The position numbers were made by a program, and so were the translations under genes. The notes beneath the pieces are model-generated. The model had not been told where the DNA came from and did no database searches. It was given only the letters and a program-made list of their open reading frames with translations. This document shows positions 11,394-24,700 of a DNA stretch of 64,000 nucleotides, piece by piece. Within the stretch, counting starts at the first letter, position 1. The number at the start of each line of letters is the position of its first letter. The DNA is from Fasciolopsis buskii (Eukaryota; Platyhelminthes; Trematoda; Plagiorchiida; Fasciolidae). The stretch spans positions 101,572 to 165,571 of the forward strand of contig LUCM01007428.1 in NCBI GenBank assembly GCA_008360955.1, in the 5' to 3' direction.

Positions 11394-12333
11394 ACCAGTA
11401 CTTTCGGGCCTTGTGTTGCCTGTATGAAGGTTAGCCTTGCCCGACCGACGAAAATCCTCCCAAAAATCATCAAGTGATTTTTAAATGGACTTACCATCTA
11501 TTCACACTCCCAACGATTCAAACGAGATTCTAGTGCAAAACCAATGATCGTTGGTTAGTGGTTGTGATAGAGGGAGGGCCGGGTGTTGGGCAATGTAAAG
11601 CGGACAAGTCGTTCAGTTTTGCCGAAAATCGGAAAATAATCAAAGAATTTAGGTTAACATGAAAGTTTAACCCCTTTTGGAATTGTAATGGGATACATGG
11701 AAAAAATGCCGCCGCAACTACTCATTATGAACGTTTGTGACAGTCTATGACTCCGAAAATTAAGGTTTTGGCGGCAGGCCGATCAGTGATTCGAATCCTA
11801 TCACCACCGAGGATTTTTCTTTCGAGAGTCAACGGTCCACTCCATCCTTAGAATGTGGATCGAACAAATTCCCTAGGTACACGGAGCGGTCCTGATTGCT
11901 TCATCGAACGCCAGCAGTGCATGAAGTATCGGTCTGCCGTCGAAAGCCCCCGAGAGTTTGTGAGCCTTTGCCAACAAAAATTTGCCTTCTATCCAAGATG
12001 GACCAGTTTACATTCAATTTAAAGCAAAGTCAACAAAACACAAAGCTGTCAAACCCTAGCCCAGGCAGATTTTGCGCAAGCAATTGCAACCATAGTGATG
12101 CCGATTTTGATACTCCTGGCTCATCTGACTGAGTAGGGAATGACTTTTTGTCTCGTTTTGTGGACCACTATCACAGCAATGACCATCACTACGTTTGCTG
12201 CAGCACGCTTTCCAGTGTATTTTAGTTTGTATTAATCACATGACATGAGCTTTCAGTCGTGTGGCACGTGTTACGCGCGAGGTAACTGTTTGGATCACGA
12301 GTTCTGATTTGTTCGCTAAGGCTTTCCGTTGTT

Positions 12334-12343
12334 CCCCCCCCCC
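12334..12343. repeat. Poly-C tract (10 C)
   Basis: A pure C run followed by G and CCC, with TGATATTTGG about 48 bases to the right. Compare 4772-4782. Confidence 0.8.
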
Positions 12344-12879
12344 GCCCAGTAAGGGAAGAAAGTGAACATTTATAAGTAATGGTAGCACGTGATATTTGGC
12401 CAAAATAGAGAACGGCGCCCTGTCTGCCGTGCCCGTTCCAAATAGAATCTCTAATCTGTAGTCGGTGGATCAGAAACACGAAATAGTGAGCACAGACCAA
12501 AGGTCCAAACGACAAAGCAATGGCGTTCTCAGCGGATTCCTAACAGTACGGTTCACCAAACAAAAATCCTTATGTGCTAGCGCAAGAAGCATGATTTACT
12601 AATACATGCTGAAAGGTGGCTATCACGACTGTTAACCAGTACCACAGAAACTTCGATTATAAAATTCCCTCTACACCACAGATTTAATCAGCTAAAAATA
12701 AAACATCGTCGAAAGACTTAAGCCGGTGACTTTAAACTGGCAATTCACAAAATGTCCAGGGAATTGTGGTAAACTTTTTCAAAAATGGAATATACTCGCC
12801 ATTCGGCACCAGTTTACACGGCAAATGGCGAGTCCTGGGGCGAAGAACGACCTGATTACAATTATATTTCAAATGAATA

Positions 12880-12945
12880 TAATTAATCAGTGTTGTTATT
12901 ACTGTTATTATTACCACTACTATGCAGTTTGCCATTTTCATCAAC
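12880..12945. repeat. Degenerate trinucleotide tract (TTA/CTA type)
   Basis: Runs of TTA, TTATTACTG and CTACTA; the same style of repeat as at 24.7, 32.0, 32.85, 48.2 and 55.4 kb. Confidence 0.6.
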
Positions 12946-15395
12946 TTTTGCTTGTTATGCTATTCGCCTTATATTCTCTCAAACTACTTCTGCTCTCCTG
13001 TCAACCCAAAAGCTAAAGGTCCTCCATCTCCGCATAGCGACCTGGAAAAACTAAGAAACAGATTAACCTACTCTCATGTTCATTGCTCGTGACCGTGCAA
13101 TCACTCATCCTAATTTTTATTCAGCGTCATCGATCGTTTCTTTAACTTCATGATCCACTTTAGGTTTTTCGAGTTTGACGCGCACATTTGCATTTCCTGC
13201 CACCAGTTCTCGCGTGAATAAAAGCACTCAGCTAATTGACTTGACCTACAACATGTATCCTTGCTCTTATGCTCTAATCGCACGATCGTTGAATTGACCA
13301 AGTTCTCGTTAATCTGTAGACGGTTTTGTTGTTGTACTGCCTCGTTACTTTCGTCCGTTGAACGTCGTGGATTAGTTTCCAGAAGTTTGTTTTGAACCTT
13401 GTTTTCTTAGCATTCGTCTTCCATTATTTTTTTATTTTGGTTATTTACTTTTCTCGAAAACCAAAAGCAGTCGGTGCGCTAACAGCAGCAATTTTACTAA
13501 CCCGATTTGTTCACCCTCCTTGTGCTGTCATGCCTCAAATAGTCCACGCTAATCACCGGATCGATTTGTTATTTGAAGCATAATCCGGTTTCGAATGGAA
13601 ATTAGGGTTATTGGGTAAAGTGATAGCTTGCAGATGAACACTACTTCGACAGTGAATGACCGGGACACGGCATCACTATACGATTAGCTTTGATTACTTT
13701 CCCCGGTTGGGGAAAAGATTCTCAGAAGGTAATAGGGGAAGTACAAAACATGATGGCTGGTACGTCAACTCTTTAGAGGTCACTACCGCATTCTGTTTTC
13801 CAGTTTCATCAGAGTATTTCATTCGGGTGCGTCAATGCCTTGGTATTTCACAAAGTATGCCAAACCTAGATATCAAAACGAGATTAAAATGTTCCACAAA
13901 AGGGTATCTCATCAGGGAGATGATGTATCATTGACCAACTTCTTGTATTTGTCTTTGCCTAACTAGCTACGAAGTACATTTCGTGCCAGATTAAATTTGT
14001 AATTCTTAATTATATTTGGTCATACTGCGAATCTGCAGCCCTAGTACAACTGAAGCGCTATTTAAGGTATTGATAAACGGAACAGAAGACATGGTGGAGC
14101 TCATTTCGAATTAGAATCTACCGAAGCACAGTGGTTAGCTTATCCGATTATTCGTGGGAAATTATACTTCTGTGGAAAACTGTTTACAGTTATTCTTATT
14201 CTTCCCGAATAAACCTATTGTGCCAGTTGCGTCATCAGCTACAAGTGTGCGAATTGAATCCATTTATTCAACGAATAGTAGTACACGGTTCGACACTCTC
14301 TGAGTAGGGAGTACAGTTTGTGGTATCAATAAAGCAGGCGGAACATTTGCTCGAAATCAGTAAATTGCAGCAGAAAATCTACGCAGAAGCTGAACAGCAC
14401 GGCGGATCGATAGTTGAGAGGAGTTCAAATTGAAACAAACCAGTAAATTACGCGGGCGAGAGCGTTCATCACAAGGAGGCAACAAAACCTAAAAGCTGTC
14501 TTGGATACCAGCAGGAGCAGCTGGCGTCAACGTGATCATAATCACTGGGATTTTTTCAGACAAAACAAATGACTAACGAGACTGGCTCTTAGAGCAGAAT
14601 CCCAGATAGAAATTCGTCAATGTGTGGTACATCTGTTGATTTCCAACAGCCATGGGGAAGCAGCTGCACCTGGAGTAACTGAAAACGATGACATCGCATA
14701 GTGTAGCTTTTTTGACGCATGTTATCCAGAAGTATGGACTGTGCCGTGCGTTATGAGGCACGAACGTTCTAGCATCACACCTGACGGTCAGGTGTACGCA
14801 GATGTATGTGTGCGTGTGCTGGAGAGTCAGAATGTATTATGGTTTTCCTGATTGCGCTACCGAGTGAACAGAAATAACCATATGCTCCAAGGAATGAGTC
14901 AGAACAGCTGGAGACTCGAATTCATATACTCGTACAATTCGCGGTGCTACATGTGTATATCGTACTGTAAGTGGTTACCTGTGGGAAAAGGTACTCATAA
15001 TTGGTTCATGAGCAGTTATCACAGAGGGACTGGATGAAAGAGGAGCAAATATATTGTGGAAAATAAATAAAGTTTTTCTATACGGTAGAGTCAAGCATTT
15101 TCGTACTTGAGTGGTTATCTTCAAAATCAACGCAGGCTCAGATGAGTGAGCGAATGAGTGAAAAGAAGAAAATTGGCCAGCGTAGCTGTGGTTACGGGGT
15201 TTGGAAGCGGAAGTGAGTAAAAGCGAAGACCTAACAGTCGGGTAAGGAAAATGGAGCAGTTTGTTCCGGTCAGTGCCATCAAACATTACTTCAACTGATT
15301 TATGAAGTAGATTTTGACCAATTCGTGTTTATTGTCGAGCGAGACAATCGTTTCCAAACGTCAGCAATTTGAAAAGTAATTGCACTTCTGCAGAA

Positions 15396-15411
15396 ATATA
15401 TATATATATAT
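15396..15411. repeat. (AT)8 microsatellite
   Basis: Pure AT dinucleotides, about 40 bases left of the hammerhead-like motif at 15.45 kb. Confidence 0.9.
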
Positions 15412-15447
15412 TTAGAATTGAGAAGGCGTACAGTGAGTCAATTTGTT

Positions 15448-15495
15448 TATCGTGACGTTTCGATCCAAACTAGGACTCGTTGTCAGCTTGCATTT
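15448..15495 (-). ncRNA. Hammerhead-like motif, probably inactive
   Basis: On the minus strand CTGACAAC (plus 15479-15486) is followed by GAGTCC...GGATC, a 5-bp helix with one bulged base around a 6-nt loop, then GAAACGTC (plus 15454-15461). The GAAA box, palindromic ACGT helix III and C17 fit a minimal hammerhead. The first box fits CUGANGA only if G8 has become A and one base is inserted before helix II. The flanks do not resemble repeat A, so this would be an independent family. A run of AT dinucleotides lies 40 bases to the left. Confidence 0.4.
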
Positions 15496-17659
15496 TGGTC
15501 GAAAAGTTAGGCCCTCTTTCGCAATTCCGGGCTTATTATAGTGATTGCGCCTACTCCCAGTTTTCATCTCTCTTCATTTTTGTCTTTTGCCTAATGTGTG
15601 TCTTGGTAACATGCAATGAATTTTAAGCGCTCTTTTTGATTGCCTCGTGGATAAGTCTAGCAAGCATACAACAGTCAAAGTGAACTGATACGAATTAGTT
15701 GTTTGTTTAAATGTCAAACAATAGTTGTCAATTTCTTTTGTCACTCCCCTAAGCAATCGTATCTCCGTACCTAAAAAGCAATGTTATACACGTAGATTTG
15801 TGTAATTCGGCTAACTGAAATAGATGCTTTCTCTCTATCTTTGAAAACATTTGAAACAATCACTTATGTACCCAATCTAACATTAATGCTTTGCTTATTG
15901 GCTGACAGCACTGTTCTTTGACACAGCGCACGATCGGTTACCTCATAAAGGTTAGCATTCAGACCAGTTTGCAATGCGACTTGGTTTCTGTGTTTAGATC
16001 GTCCTCGCCAATCGATTCTACACTCGCCCTCATTTCAGTACGACACTGTTTGTATCTTTGTCTGTGCATGTGTGCTTTAACTTCCGTTGTTTATGTGAAT
16101 CAATTTGGGCTCTCGCCACAACATCATGGTGACCTATGTGGCAAAGCTGATCGGAGGTAGTTGAACAACAACGATCGGCATCGATCAGCAGCGTGACCAC
16201 TAACTGGAGTTTGGTATCAGAAGCAAATTAAGAATGTATCAAGAATGGCTCGTTGTAAGACTGTCTTCCGTCGACGGTAAGAATACATTCACTTTCTCCG
16301 AATTTCAGCTGCATGCAATCTATCAGTCCATCCATGAATAACCAAACATTCAGCATGGTTCAGTTTCCAAAGGGTAATTAGCAACTGCTTCCATGCATGG
16401 GGCACATTACACAATCAGTATGCATAAAAGATTTTTGGAAATAGTAATGCTATTAAGAACTTGAACAACTGGGTGTTAATTATATCGGCGAAATGATTCA
16501 TCATGCCCTCAGTCAATATCTAAAAAATCATGTTTCTCAATCCGTGGTTGAAATTGTCAGGAATGCATACCTACTGGGGCCGACCTGCGGCGAGAACGCG
16601 GGCCACTCGACCGTCAGTTGAACATCACACCCAACTGGGCGTCAGGATTGACTGCAGACGTTGTTTTTACCAACAGCGAAGTGATTTTGATTAGTTCGAA
16701 ACTCAGGCTAGACTGCGAGTCCACATCACATATAATGGTCTAGGGTCCGTTTTACGCGCCGAATAATCCAACCGGGAACAGATAAGTTAGCTACTTATAG
16801 GCTAATCAATTTCAAGAATGTTACAATCCGGTTGGATAGTCAATAAATCATCATTTATTCAACCTCAGAATGATCTGGATGCTCGTTTGACCAAGAGCAC
16901 TAGGAAGCAAATCTTAGGTGATGCCCCATATGCGGGAGGGAGTTAAATCCAGCCAGAGTCGAAGCAATAGCACTTTCAGGTAATTAGCCAATTATGAAAA
17001 CGGGAGCAATTACCAGCAGGTTACATCCATGTTGCCATTGAAATTCCTGATCTCCGTTGAAAAATGAAATCAAGCGAATAAATAAACCTCTTTCCAGGCC
17101 ATGGAAAATACAAGTGATATGCACATTTGACAGTGTTAGTGACTCGAGAAGACGATACATCGAGATAAATGTTCCTTCCTTGAAAAGTCTTACTAAGGAA
17201 AAACTGTCTTCAAAAGAATTTTCTACGTTCACCCGAAGGCCGGCTGATTATTATCTCTCGCAGTTGTGAAGGAACGACCAGTATTTTTGTGCTGTAAATA
17301 AAGTAACTTGTGACACCCGAAGGAGATGATAGATCCAACTCACGGAGTACGGGACCCATGCGGTGCGCATCAAACTGAACGACAGAAAGATTCACCACGA
17401 TCGTGGTGCTACTCGTTGATTTGTGTCATATACGTGATTTTATTTGTTGCGCTTACAAAACCGAAGTCACATAATCAAATGACTGCCACCTACAGTTTAA
17501 CTATGGCAAACCGGTTATACTCAGATTTCTAATTTTTGACGAGGAGAAAGCGTAGTAATCATGACTGAAAGATAGCCTTTCAGGTGAACAGTTAGTTTTT
17601 CCTTGTGCTGGTTAGTCATTTTGTCGATAGGTTAAAAAAGATTAGTCAATCTATGGAGC
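15496..17659. other. Non-coding stretch
   Basis: No supported gene. Positions 17325-17390 share a short word with the SINE-like flank at 28.29 kb and may be a SINE body fragment. Confidence 0.5.
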
Positions 17660-17832
17660 TTGTAACAACTGCAATCGGGTCAGTGGTTAGTATGCGTTCG
17701 GCATTCCAGCGACAAGTGTCCGTCCTCTTGTACATCGCGACTGTCCAGGGACAGACCAGCATGCTATGGAGAGCCACACCAAGGATCTCGTTGTTCACAC
17801 TGGACAAATACCGAGGTCGATTTCCTCCCTGA
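17660..17832 (+). mobile_element. Possible tRNA-derived SINE
   Basis: GGGTCAGTGGTTAGTATGCG near 17678 looks like a tRNA D-arm with A box. A GC-richer body follows, with CAGCGACAAGTGTCCGTCC in place of a clear B box, and runs to about 17830. Base composition is richer in GC than the surroundings, and both strands stay open for about 60 codons, as is common in SINE bodies. No second copy was found in this window. Confidence 0.35.
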
Positions 17833-20800
17833 ATCATAAACCATAAATCAATATAGGATAACCAAACGGTCTAGCTCAGTTTTTCAAAACAAATCTTGAT
17901 ACATTTTTTAGACCTGAGATTGTTTTCAGTCTTCCTCATGGTATTTTTAAAATAATTTCACACGAATTAGGCTGAGTAATGCGGATTTCTCACTGCAACT
18001 TTTCTCATTAAGAATATCACAATATTCCTAAGACAGTGTTGTTGGCGGTTGCGATAATTCGCCCAAGTTTCCGTTTCCGTGACTAGCCTTTCTCAGTGAA
18101 AATTCACAGCTGACTGTTAGCATTCGAAGCCGCTGTCTACCTTTGCAAGAGCGCAACACGTCTAATTTGACGCGACGACCAAAATGAAACATCGTTTGCT
18201 ATGACCACATGCGTGATTCACTGTGACCTTGTCATCACGACTGGAAATCAATCCCCTTGTGCTCGTCACTTCCGCTTGAACACCTCACAGTGTTTGACAG
18301 GGAAAAACGTTTCACACTGCCCTGACCTGAAAAATTGTGGTACTGGTATCTGAGATAAGGAGTTAGAATCCGAGCGATAGCAACAAGGCACTGATACGCA
18401 ATACCAATAAGTACTGGAATAACTCAGGCTCAAACTGAGCAACTGAAGACACCGCGTTCACGACAGCTGGTCAAGTTGATTCACAAATTATGCGTTAATA
18501 TGAAAAATAAGTGGAACCCTGATTGGTGGGATACTTTCAAACCAGTCAGACCGGGGAAAGCTTGAACTTCTTGTCAATATGTTGCCGCGGTTCTGAAGAC
18601 ATCAGCTATTTCAGTCGACGATTTCGTACGCGCACGTGAAAATAGTCAGGTTTGTAATCTTTTAGGCTGATGATTCACTGCAATTTAGGTCTATCAAAAA
18701 CTATTCTATCGTAGGGCCCTTAAGCTAGGGCTGTTGGATCTTAAACTGCTAAAAATACCGTCGAAGGTAGTCGATCATTGTGATTTACGCTTGTGAGCTC
18801 AGATCAAACCAATTTGAGAGAAGAGTTCGGTGAAGCAGATATATTTGTTCCATCCATCATTTAGGTTCACTTGGGTTCTGATCATTTCACATTGCTAGGT
18901 GGCGAGAAAGAAGGGAGCACACTTATACAAGTTAATGTGAAGTGAAACGAGTCGTGGATACACTCAGAGCACCGGCGTAAAGCAGGGGTCTGCTAAAGAA
19001 ATTTTTTTCGTCCATGGGTACTAACTAACAAACTTTAAGGAATTTCGAAAAATAACGTTAGAGTGTTATTCGCTTGTGAGAAATCTACTCACAAAATTTA
19101 GTATACAAAACGGCAATTGCACGAAATTATTGCTGATACCACACGGCCATACAGCTCGCCGGAGAGAAGCATAAAAACACAGTTCATCTGGATCGGTTTT
19201 GCCAGGAATCATCGCCTTTAGGTATCCGTCGAGCCGGAATTCAGACTCGAACCATTGCAAACCAAACAGATTCACCGCTGAGGTATCCGGGATGACCCTC
19301 AACATCATTGATTGATGTTTTTATACGGCCACAAACCCCTGCTTGACTCTTTTCAGACTGCCTAGAAAGAAATCATCAGTAGCAATAGTCCATCAAGGGA
19401 CAACGGCAGGTGGTTTTTTGTATCTAATGACGCTTGAGCAACTTGGTTTTGAGGTTCGGTAATCCGTTAAGATCCCAGATAACCCAGCTTCTGTCATGTT
19501 CTATTCAGACGGGGAATCAGTTACGAAAAAACATCTATATTGCGAGATAAAAATGATGCTATCTGATTGACAGACTGTTTATTAGCCGATACCGGTGATG
19601 GCACGCTCTTGGTTCCTGACACGCAGCTTCCTTTTGGTTGATTGTATTGAATTTTTGTAGTTGCAGTGATGTATCATAGTGTCAGGGAGACTACCTGTAA
19701 AGTTATGGTCAATAATCACCTAAATTTGGGATTTGGTTCAATGATTCAAATTCCGACTCGGCGATGTCTAGGTGATTATCGATTCTAGTATTCCAGATGA
19801 GAATAAGGTCATTTTTAAACAGGCTGGAAAAGTCAAATTAAGAAACAATAAGGTCCTAGTGAAATCTCCAGATTCATGAACTCGAGATCGATTGCATCCG
19901 TATTAAAATTATGAACAAAAAGGGTTTCTTCAACTCAGAAATCAAGCTGAGGACTGTTTCATCCTGCCTCAGATAAGAAATCCACTCACGACAGATTTTA
20001 GGACTACTTATCTTGTTAAGAATTCAGGGACAGGATAAATGCACGATCAGCTAAATCCCATTGGAGGATGTCTGGATAAGCGATCAAACTACACGTTTAG
20101 GCTATTGGATTAACAAGATTTACGCGATTGCATCGGCAGTGTTCAAAGTACCATCGGTGAATCTGTCGGGATATACTAATGGAATAACGTGAAGTCTGAA
20201 GAAACCGAAATCACCCCTTAGAGTGGTTTGTTGGTCTATCGCACTATCGATTGGTGACCTTAAGGTCTTTGTGGCTAGGAAACGATAAATCTCGACCAAT
20301 ATGCAAAAGGCACCAACAAAAATTTGTCTGCTAAGCACTAGTCGATCGATAAGTCTGATTTGGAAAATCAAGTGAAACTGCTATGAATATCTTAACAATA
20401 ACACCGTATAAAGAGCAAAGTTGTGTGTTTCTCAGTGGTTTAAATGAATAAGATATTAGGATGGAGTAACACGGTTAATCGATTGACTAACTGATTCGCC
20501 ATTCAGATACCCTATTGTCTTCCACGAATTATGCGGTGTACAGCTATCATGTTTCTCCTATTCAGGGGCCCGCCAAATGAATGTGAGCAGAACTTCGTGG
20601 AACAGGGTTTTAGCAGACTCAGATGCATCGTGAAAGGACTGGGCAGGTGTGCGGAATCAGCTAAACACTGTAGTGATTCTCTGTGTGGTTGGCGTGAGAC
20701 AAGGTGCTATAGCTATTTGACCGCGTTCACTCATTTCGGTCTGCCTTTCCGAATCTCTTGCACTCAAGCTCGAAAATGATCAATCATTGTGATGTAGGTC

Positions 20801-23800
20801 TGCCTTATAGACAAAAGTATTTTAATATTGTGATATTCTTAGCATGCTGTACTGTTGACCAGATTCGGCTTTATTGTATATTTTTGGCTTATGATCCCAG
20901 TTTTGGCTGATGAGCGTTACTTTATGATGGCCTGCATCGCACTTATAGATCGTTAACCTAGTTGAGTGACCCGCCAAGTCATCTGCTTATATCGACACTC
21001 TGACCAAAGTCAAAAGAAATGATACTATTTAGTTTTCACACTTGAATCGACGGCCTTCCGGTTCCTGGAACACTTTGGTTTCTTGTTTCCATGGCCGTGT
21101 AGACATTGGGATGGCGGTGACAGAGGATAACGGTTTTGTGGAGACTAAGTTAGCTACCATTTACCCTCTACTTCTTTTATTGATGGGACAACACGTATCA
21201 TTTTCATAAACAGGTTTTCATCCAACCGAGAACTGTCAAGAGGGGAATCTGACTGGGGTGAGGGAAAGTCTTATCCTCTACCTTCAAGCAGGAGCTCCAA
21301 GACGGTGACCGGTTGATCATCACTGGCCTCTCAAATCCAACCACCCTATGTCGTGTAGGGAGCCAGTCGAGCACCGGTTTTCCCATCAGTAATCATTTGT
21401 GATGTACGGCTGTCTATTCGCTCCCTACCCGATGATCCTTAGTTGACTATCCTACGGTGGCCTTTCAAACCGGGCATTTCATCTCTCACATAAAGTCGAG
21501 CCAATTCAGGCTTACTCGAGAATTCAAAAGGGAATAATGAGTGAAAGTGTTAGTACCAGCGACAATTCAACCAAACGAAGGAAGAAGATAAAGACGTCAA
21601 GACGGCACGTCAAAATATGTTCCAGGAATAGTTACCTGCATGTGAATTCGAACTTAATTCCGTTGGCGAATTATTTTTGGGCTAACAGCCGTTACTATAT
21701 TCAGGCCAGTTAGTTCCCGAATCACAAGGATTCTGATTGGCTGGTTAGAACGGTTGAAAACGGCCACGCAGCCAACAACGGATCATTTCATCAAATCCAC
21801 TCGGAATCATGACAGTTATGGTGATTATTGCAAGCCTAGTCTACTTGGTTTACACACTGTGTAAATTAGAGAAAGCAATTGTTTACTGTCGGCTGGAAAA
21901 CACTTTCAGCTTGAGTTTTGCACCTTACTGGTTGATGGGGGCAGAGAACTGGGGGTGATACAGTCGAGTATTTACAAATTTCTTGAGTCCAACAAAATGT
22001 TGACAACAAGGAGGACTAGATGAGTCAAATTTTTGCTTAATGAGGCAAGGAAAATGTGCAAATCACCCGTTATATCCTTCGGAAGAACTTCAACTACATG
22101 TTGTGATACTGAGTTAGTTGGTTTCGAGGTCACAATTAACTATTACCAAAATGTCTGCTAGAATGCAAAACTATAGCTTGAACTGGTTAACAGACAATCA
22201 TCCGAAGATGCACACACAGGTGTATACCTAATAAGGGAGGACCTCGAAATAAAGCGTCCGATAAACTGAGATGAATTCGCTAGGGTTTTCAGTTGTCAAA
22301 CCCACGAACTGAACCGTTCAATTCTGGAATTACTATCTCCACTTATTCACAGTCAAGCTGAATGTGCGTAATAGTGAGGTCTAACTAACTAACCTATAAT
22401 TTGTTATCCGTACTCCTGCTGTATTGAACGACAGAGAAATAGCCTAAAAACTTTGGGACCATCTAGTTTGTTTGTGAAAACAAAATGAAAGATTCATAAT
22501 CTTTAAGGGATTTACTTTTAGACTGCTTAAGGAACCCGGTCGGTGAACTCATTTACACAGTTCTAATGAACAAACAGAATGAATATTTTGGTTCGTAGCG
22601 AATTGGATATTTGTGATCATCATGTACAGTCACGGAAGAAAAGCATGTGAAGAACAAGAACAAAAGACAGTGTAGACCCCCGGCCTAGATAGAAACCTGG
22701 AGTACGTTCAGGTTTGGAAGCGAAGGTTGAAGGTAGGCATGCATCAACAGAGTGAATATCCTTACCAGTGGTGCTCTGTAAATATTGGGCCCGAGAAAAC
22801 TTTGGGTCATTTTGGTAAAAGAAACGGTCTAATCGATGCACATTTCTAATATTGCGGTGAACTGATAGAATGAATAAGGGAAGCCACTGAATTCAGGGTC
22901 GAATGAGTACGAGAGAAAGGAAACACGTAGGAGTCCAACACTTGAGTCTTAGGTGTTCTTTTTACCGTTAGTGTTTCGAACACATTGGGGACAACCAAAA
23001 TTCAGATTAAAAATTCGAACTTGGCAGCGCATTTTTTGGAACCTATTCAATAGAGACTGTGTCCCAGAAATCAGGGACATCTTCAAAAGCAGATCAAGAA
23101 TAAGGAATTCGGACATAATGGGAGAGACTTCTCACTGCTGAGAAACCATGGATGATAGCTCTTATGGGTCACACGTTACACAAGAAGAAACTTGAGACGG
23201 TTCTTTACATACGTGCACAGGAGTGAAAAAACCGTTCAGTGATTCCATGTGAAAATTAGGACCAAGCCGCTGATGAGATATTGGATCAGCGAGGACAGGA
23301 GAACCTCAACTGAGTTCAAAAATAATCTTTCAATCTGGATCGCCCTTCGATTTTCCAGGTTCATGAATGTGTTTATTTATCTATGACCATTGAACTCAAC
23401 TTTTCAGCTTCCGGAAGGGTTTCTCATCAAAGCATAGATCTGCGCTGGCGAACTGAACTCTTTCGATCTGGTCACCGGAAAAAGTGCATGCGAAACGGTA
23501 AACACGATGCAGTTTAGGGCAAAAAATCCCCGTTTTAAGAGTGCGATTTCGTGAGTATCAAGAAACCCTGACGCATCTGATTCTTACTGATAGATAATGA
23601 GTTCCATAAGTGAAATATTGTCCAACATTGAAAGGATCTTGTAAATGCTGGTTCACATGCGTCTAACCGCCTGCCCCGACTACTCTACGTAATGTGATAT
23701 CGTATTTGAAGCTTTTATAAGGACCCGGTTTAGTTGGGGTAGGATGTGCAGATCAGTTACCTTGGTTGCTATTCGGCCAAGATAATCCCGAGAATGATGT

Positions 23801-24651
23801 CCTGGATCTAGTGACAGCATAGCATTCTCTTTGCTCGAAAGGCCTAATGCCGTGCAAATTTTGAATTTGTTAATGATACAGAAACAAAAAGCCGACATAT
23901 TGTTGGTCAGCAGAACTGACTGTGAAATTTAGGACGTAGTTAAAAGAAAATTTGATCAAGTAGCTGAGACCGTTTGCGTCTCCCTTTAATCAAAAACTCT
24001 CATTTGTCCCCTTCCGAGGTACAGAATGCATCAGGAATGTGATCTGAATCCTCACATCTTCGACGAGGGGTTAATAGTTACTCTGTCCACTTTTCTTCAA
24101 CGTAATCGGTACTAGACCAAAATTCTTTTCCAGCAAAAAATCTTTACCTGTCGCACTGAGTAAATTTATCCCAACAATGACAGTACTATGTGAAACGATG
24201 CATAAGGAAAAGCTTGTTTGCTGGGTTCACGCGTGAGCAGTACTATTGACGTCTAAAAGTAAGAGTCCAAAATATCTATTTTCACAGCTCAAGCAGTTAC
24301 ATTTCGGCAGCAGATTAGAAAGATTACATCAAAGCAAGTCTATGCGAGTAACTTCATGCAGAGCCATAAATGATTCCATGATCGGCAAAAGTTTCTCCGT
24401 CAAAGAAGTAAGAACAAATTTAGATTCCGTATGGACTTGGCTATTCGTCAAAATACCAGGCAATTTTTTTAGCTTTATGCTAATTTGAAATGCATGGAGT
24501 TTTGTGGAAAGGATATTTCCAAATTCCAGATGATTCGAGAGCATCCAGTTCGTGTCATTGGGGAGTTGATAAACGGCAGGGAAACATTCCCGATATATAT
24601 GCGAATCGAAAGGAAATAAAATTAACAGAAATATTAACCCCTGTGGGTTGT
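17833..24651. other. Non-coding stretch
   Basis: Nearly 7 kb without any frame above 83 codons and without a recognised repeat. This is the emptiest part of the window by my reading. Confidence 0.55.
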
Positions 24652-24700
24652 TAGCAGTAGTAGTAGTAGTGGTAGTAGTAGTAGCAGCAGTAGTAGTAAA
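24652..24700. repeat. (AGT)n microsatellite with AGC and GGT variants
   Basis: About sixteen near-perfect trinucleotide units. It is the purest trinucleotide array in the window. Confidence 0.9.

Larger units (their letters stand above)
11224..11545 (-). mobile_element. Dispersed repeat A, copy 2, with internal inverted repeat
   Basis: Second copy of the repeat at 5110-5345 and longer than it: it keeps about 85 bases after GCGTACC that copy 1 lacks. The left part holds the ribozyme-like region, the right part the GAAGGTTAG, CCCGACCGACGAAAA and ACGATTCAAACGAGATTCTAG blocks shared with copy 1. Strand is given from the ribozyme orientation. No coding capacity is visible. Confidence 0.6.
11546..15395. 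other. Non-coding stretch
   Basis: It holds a lone B-box-like word (GTGATTCGAATCC near 11788), the poly-C tract at 12334 and a trinucleotide tract at 12880. No gene recognised. Confidence 0.5.

Noticed and set aside
11780..11800. GTGATTCGAATCC, B-box-like
   Set aside because: No plausible A box upstream; a lone B-box word is expected by chance or from an unreadable SINE.
12250..12330. Possible SINE head on the minus strand (CAGAACTCGTGATCC region)
   Set aside because: It resembles SINE bodies in style, but neither A nor B box can be shown.
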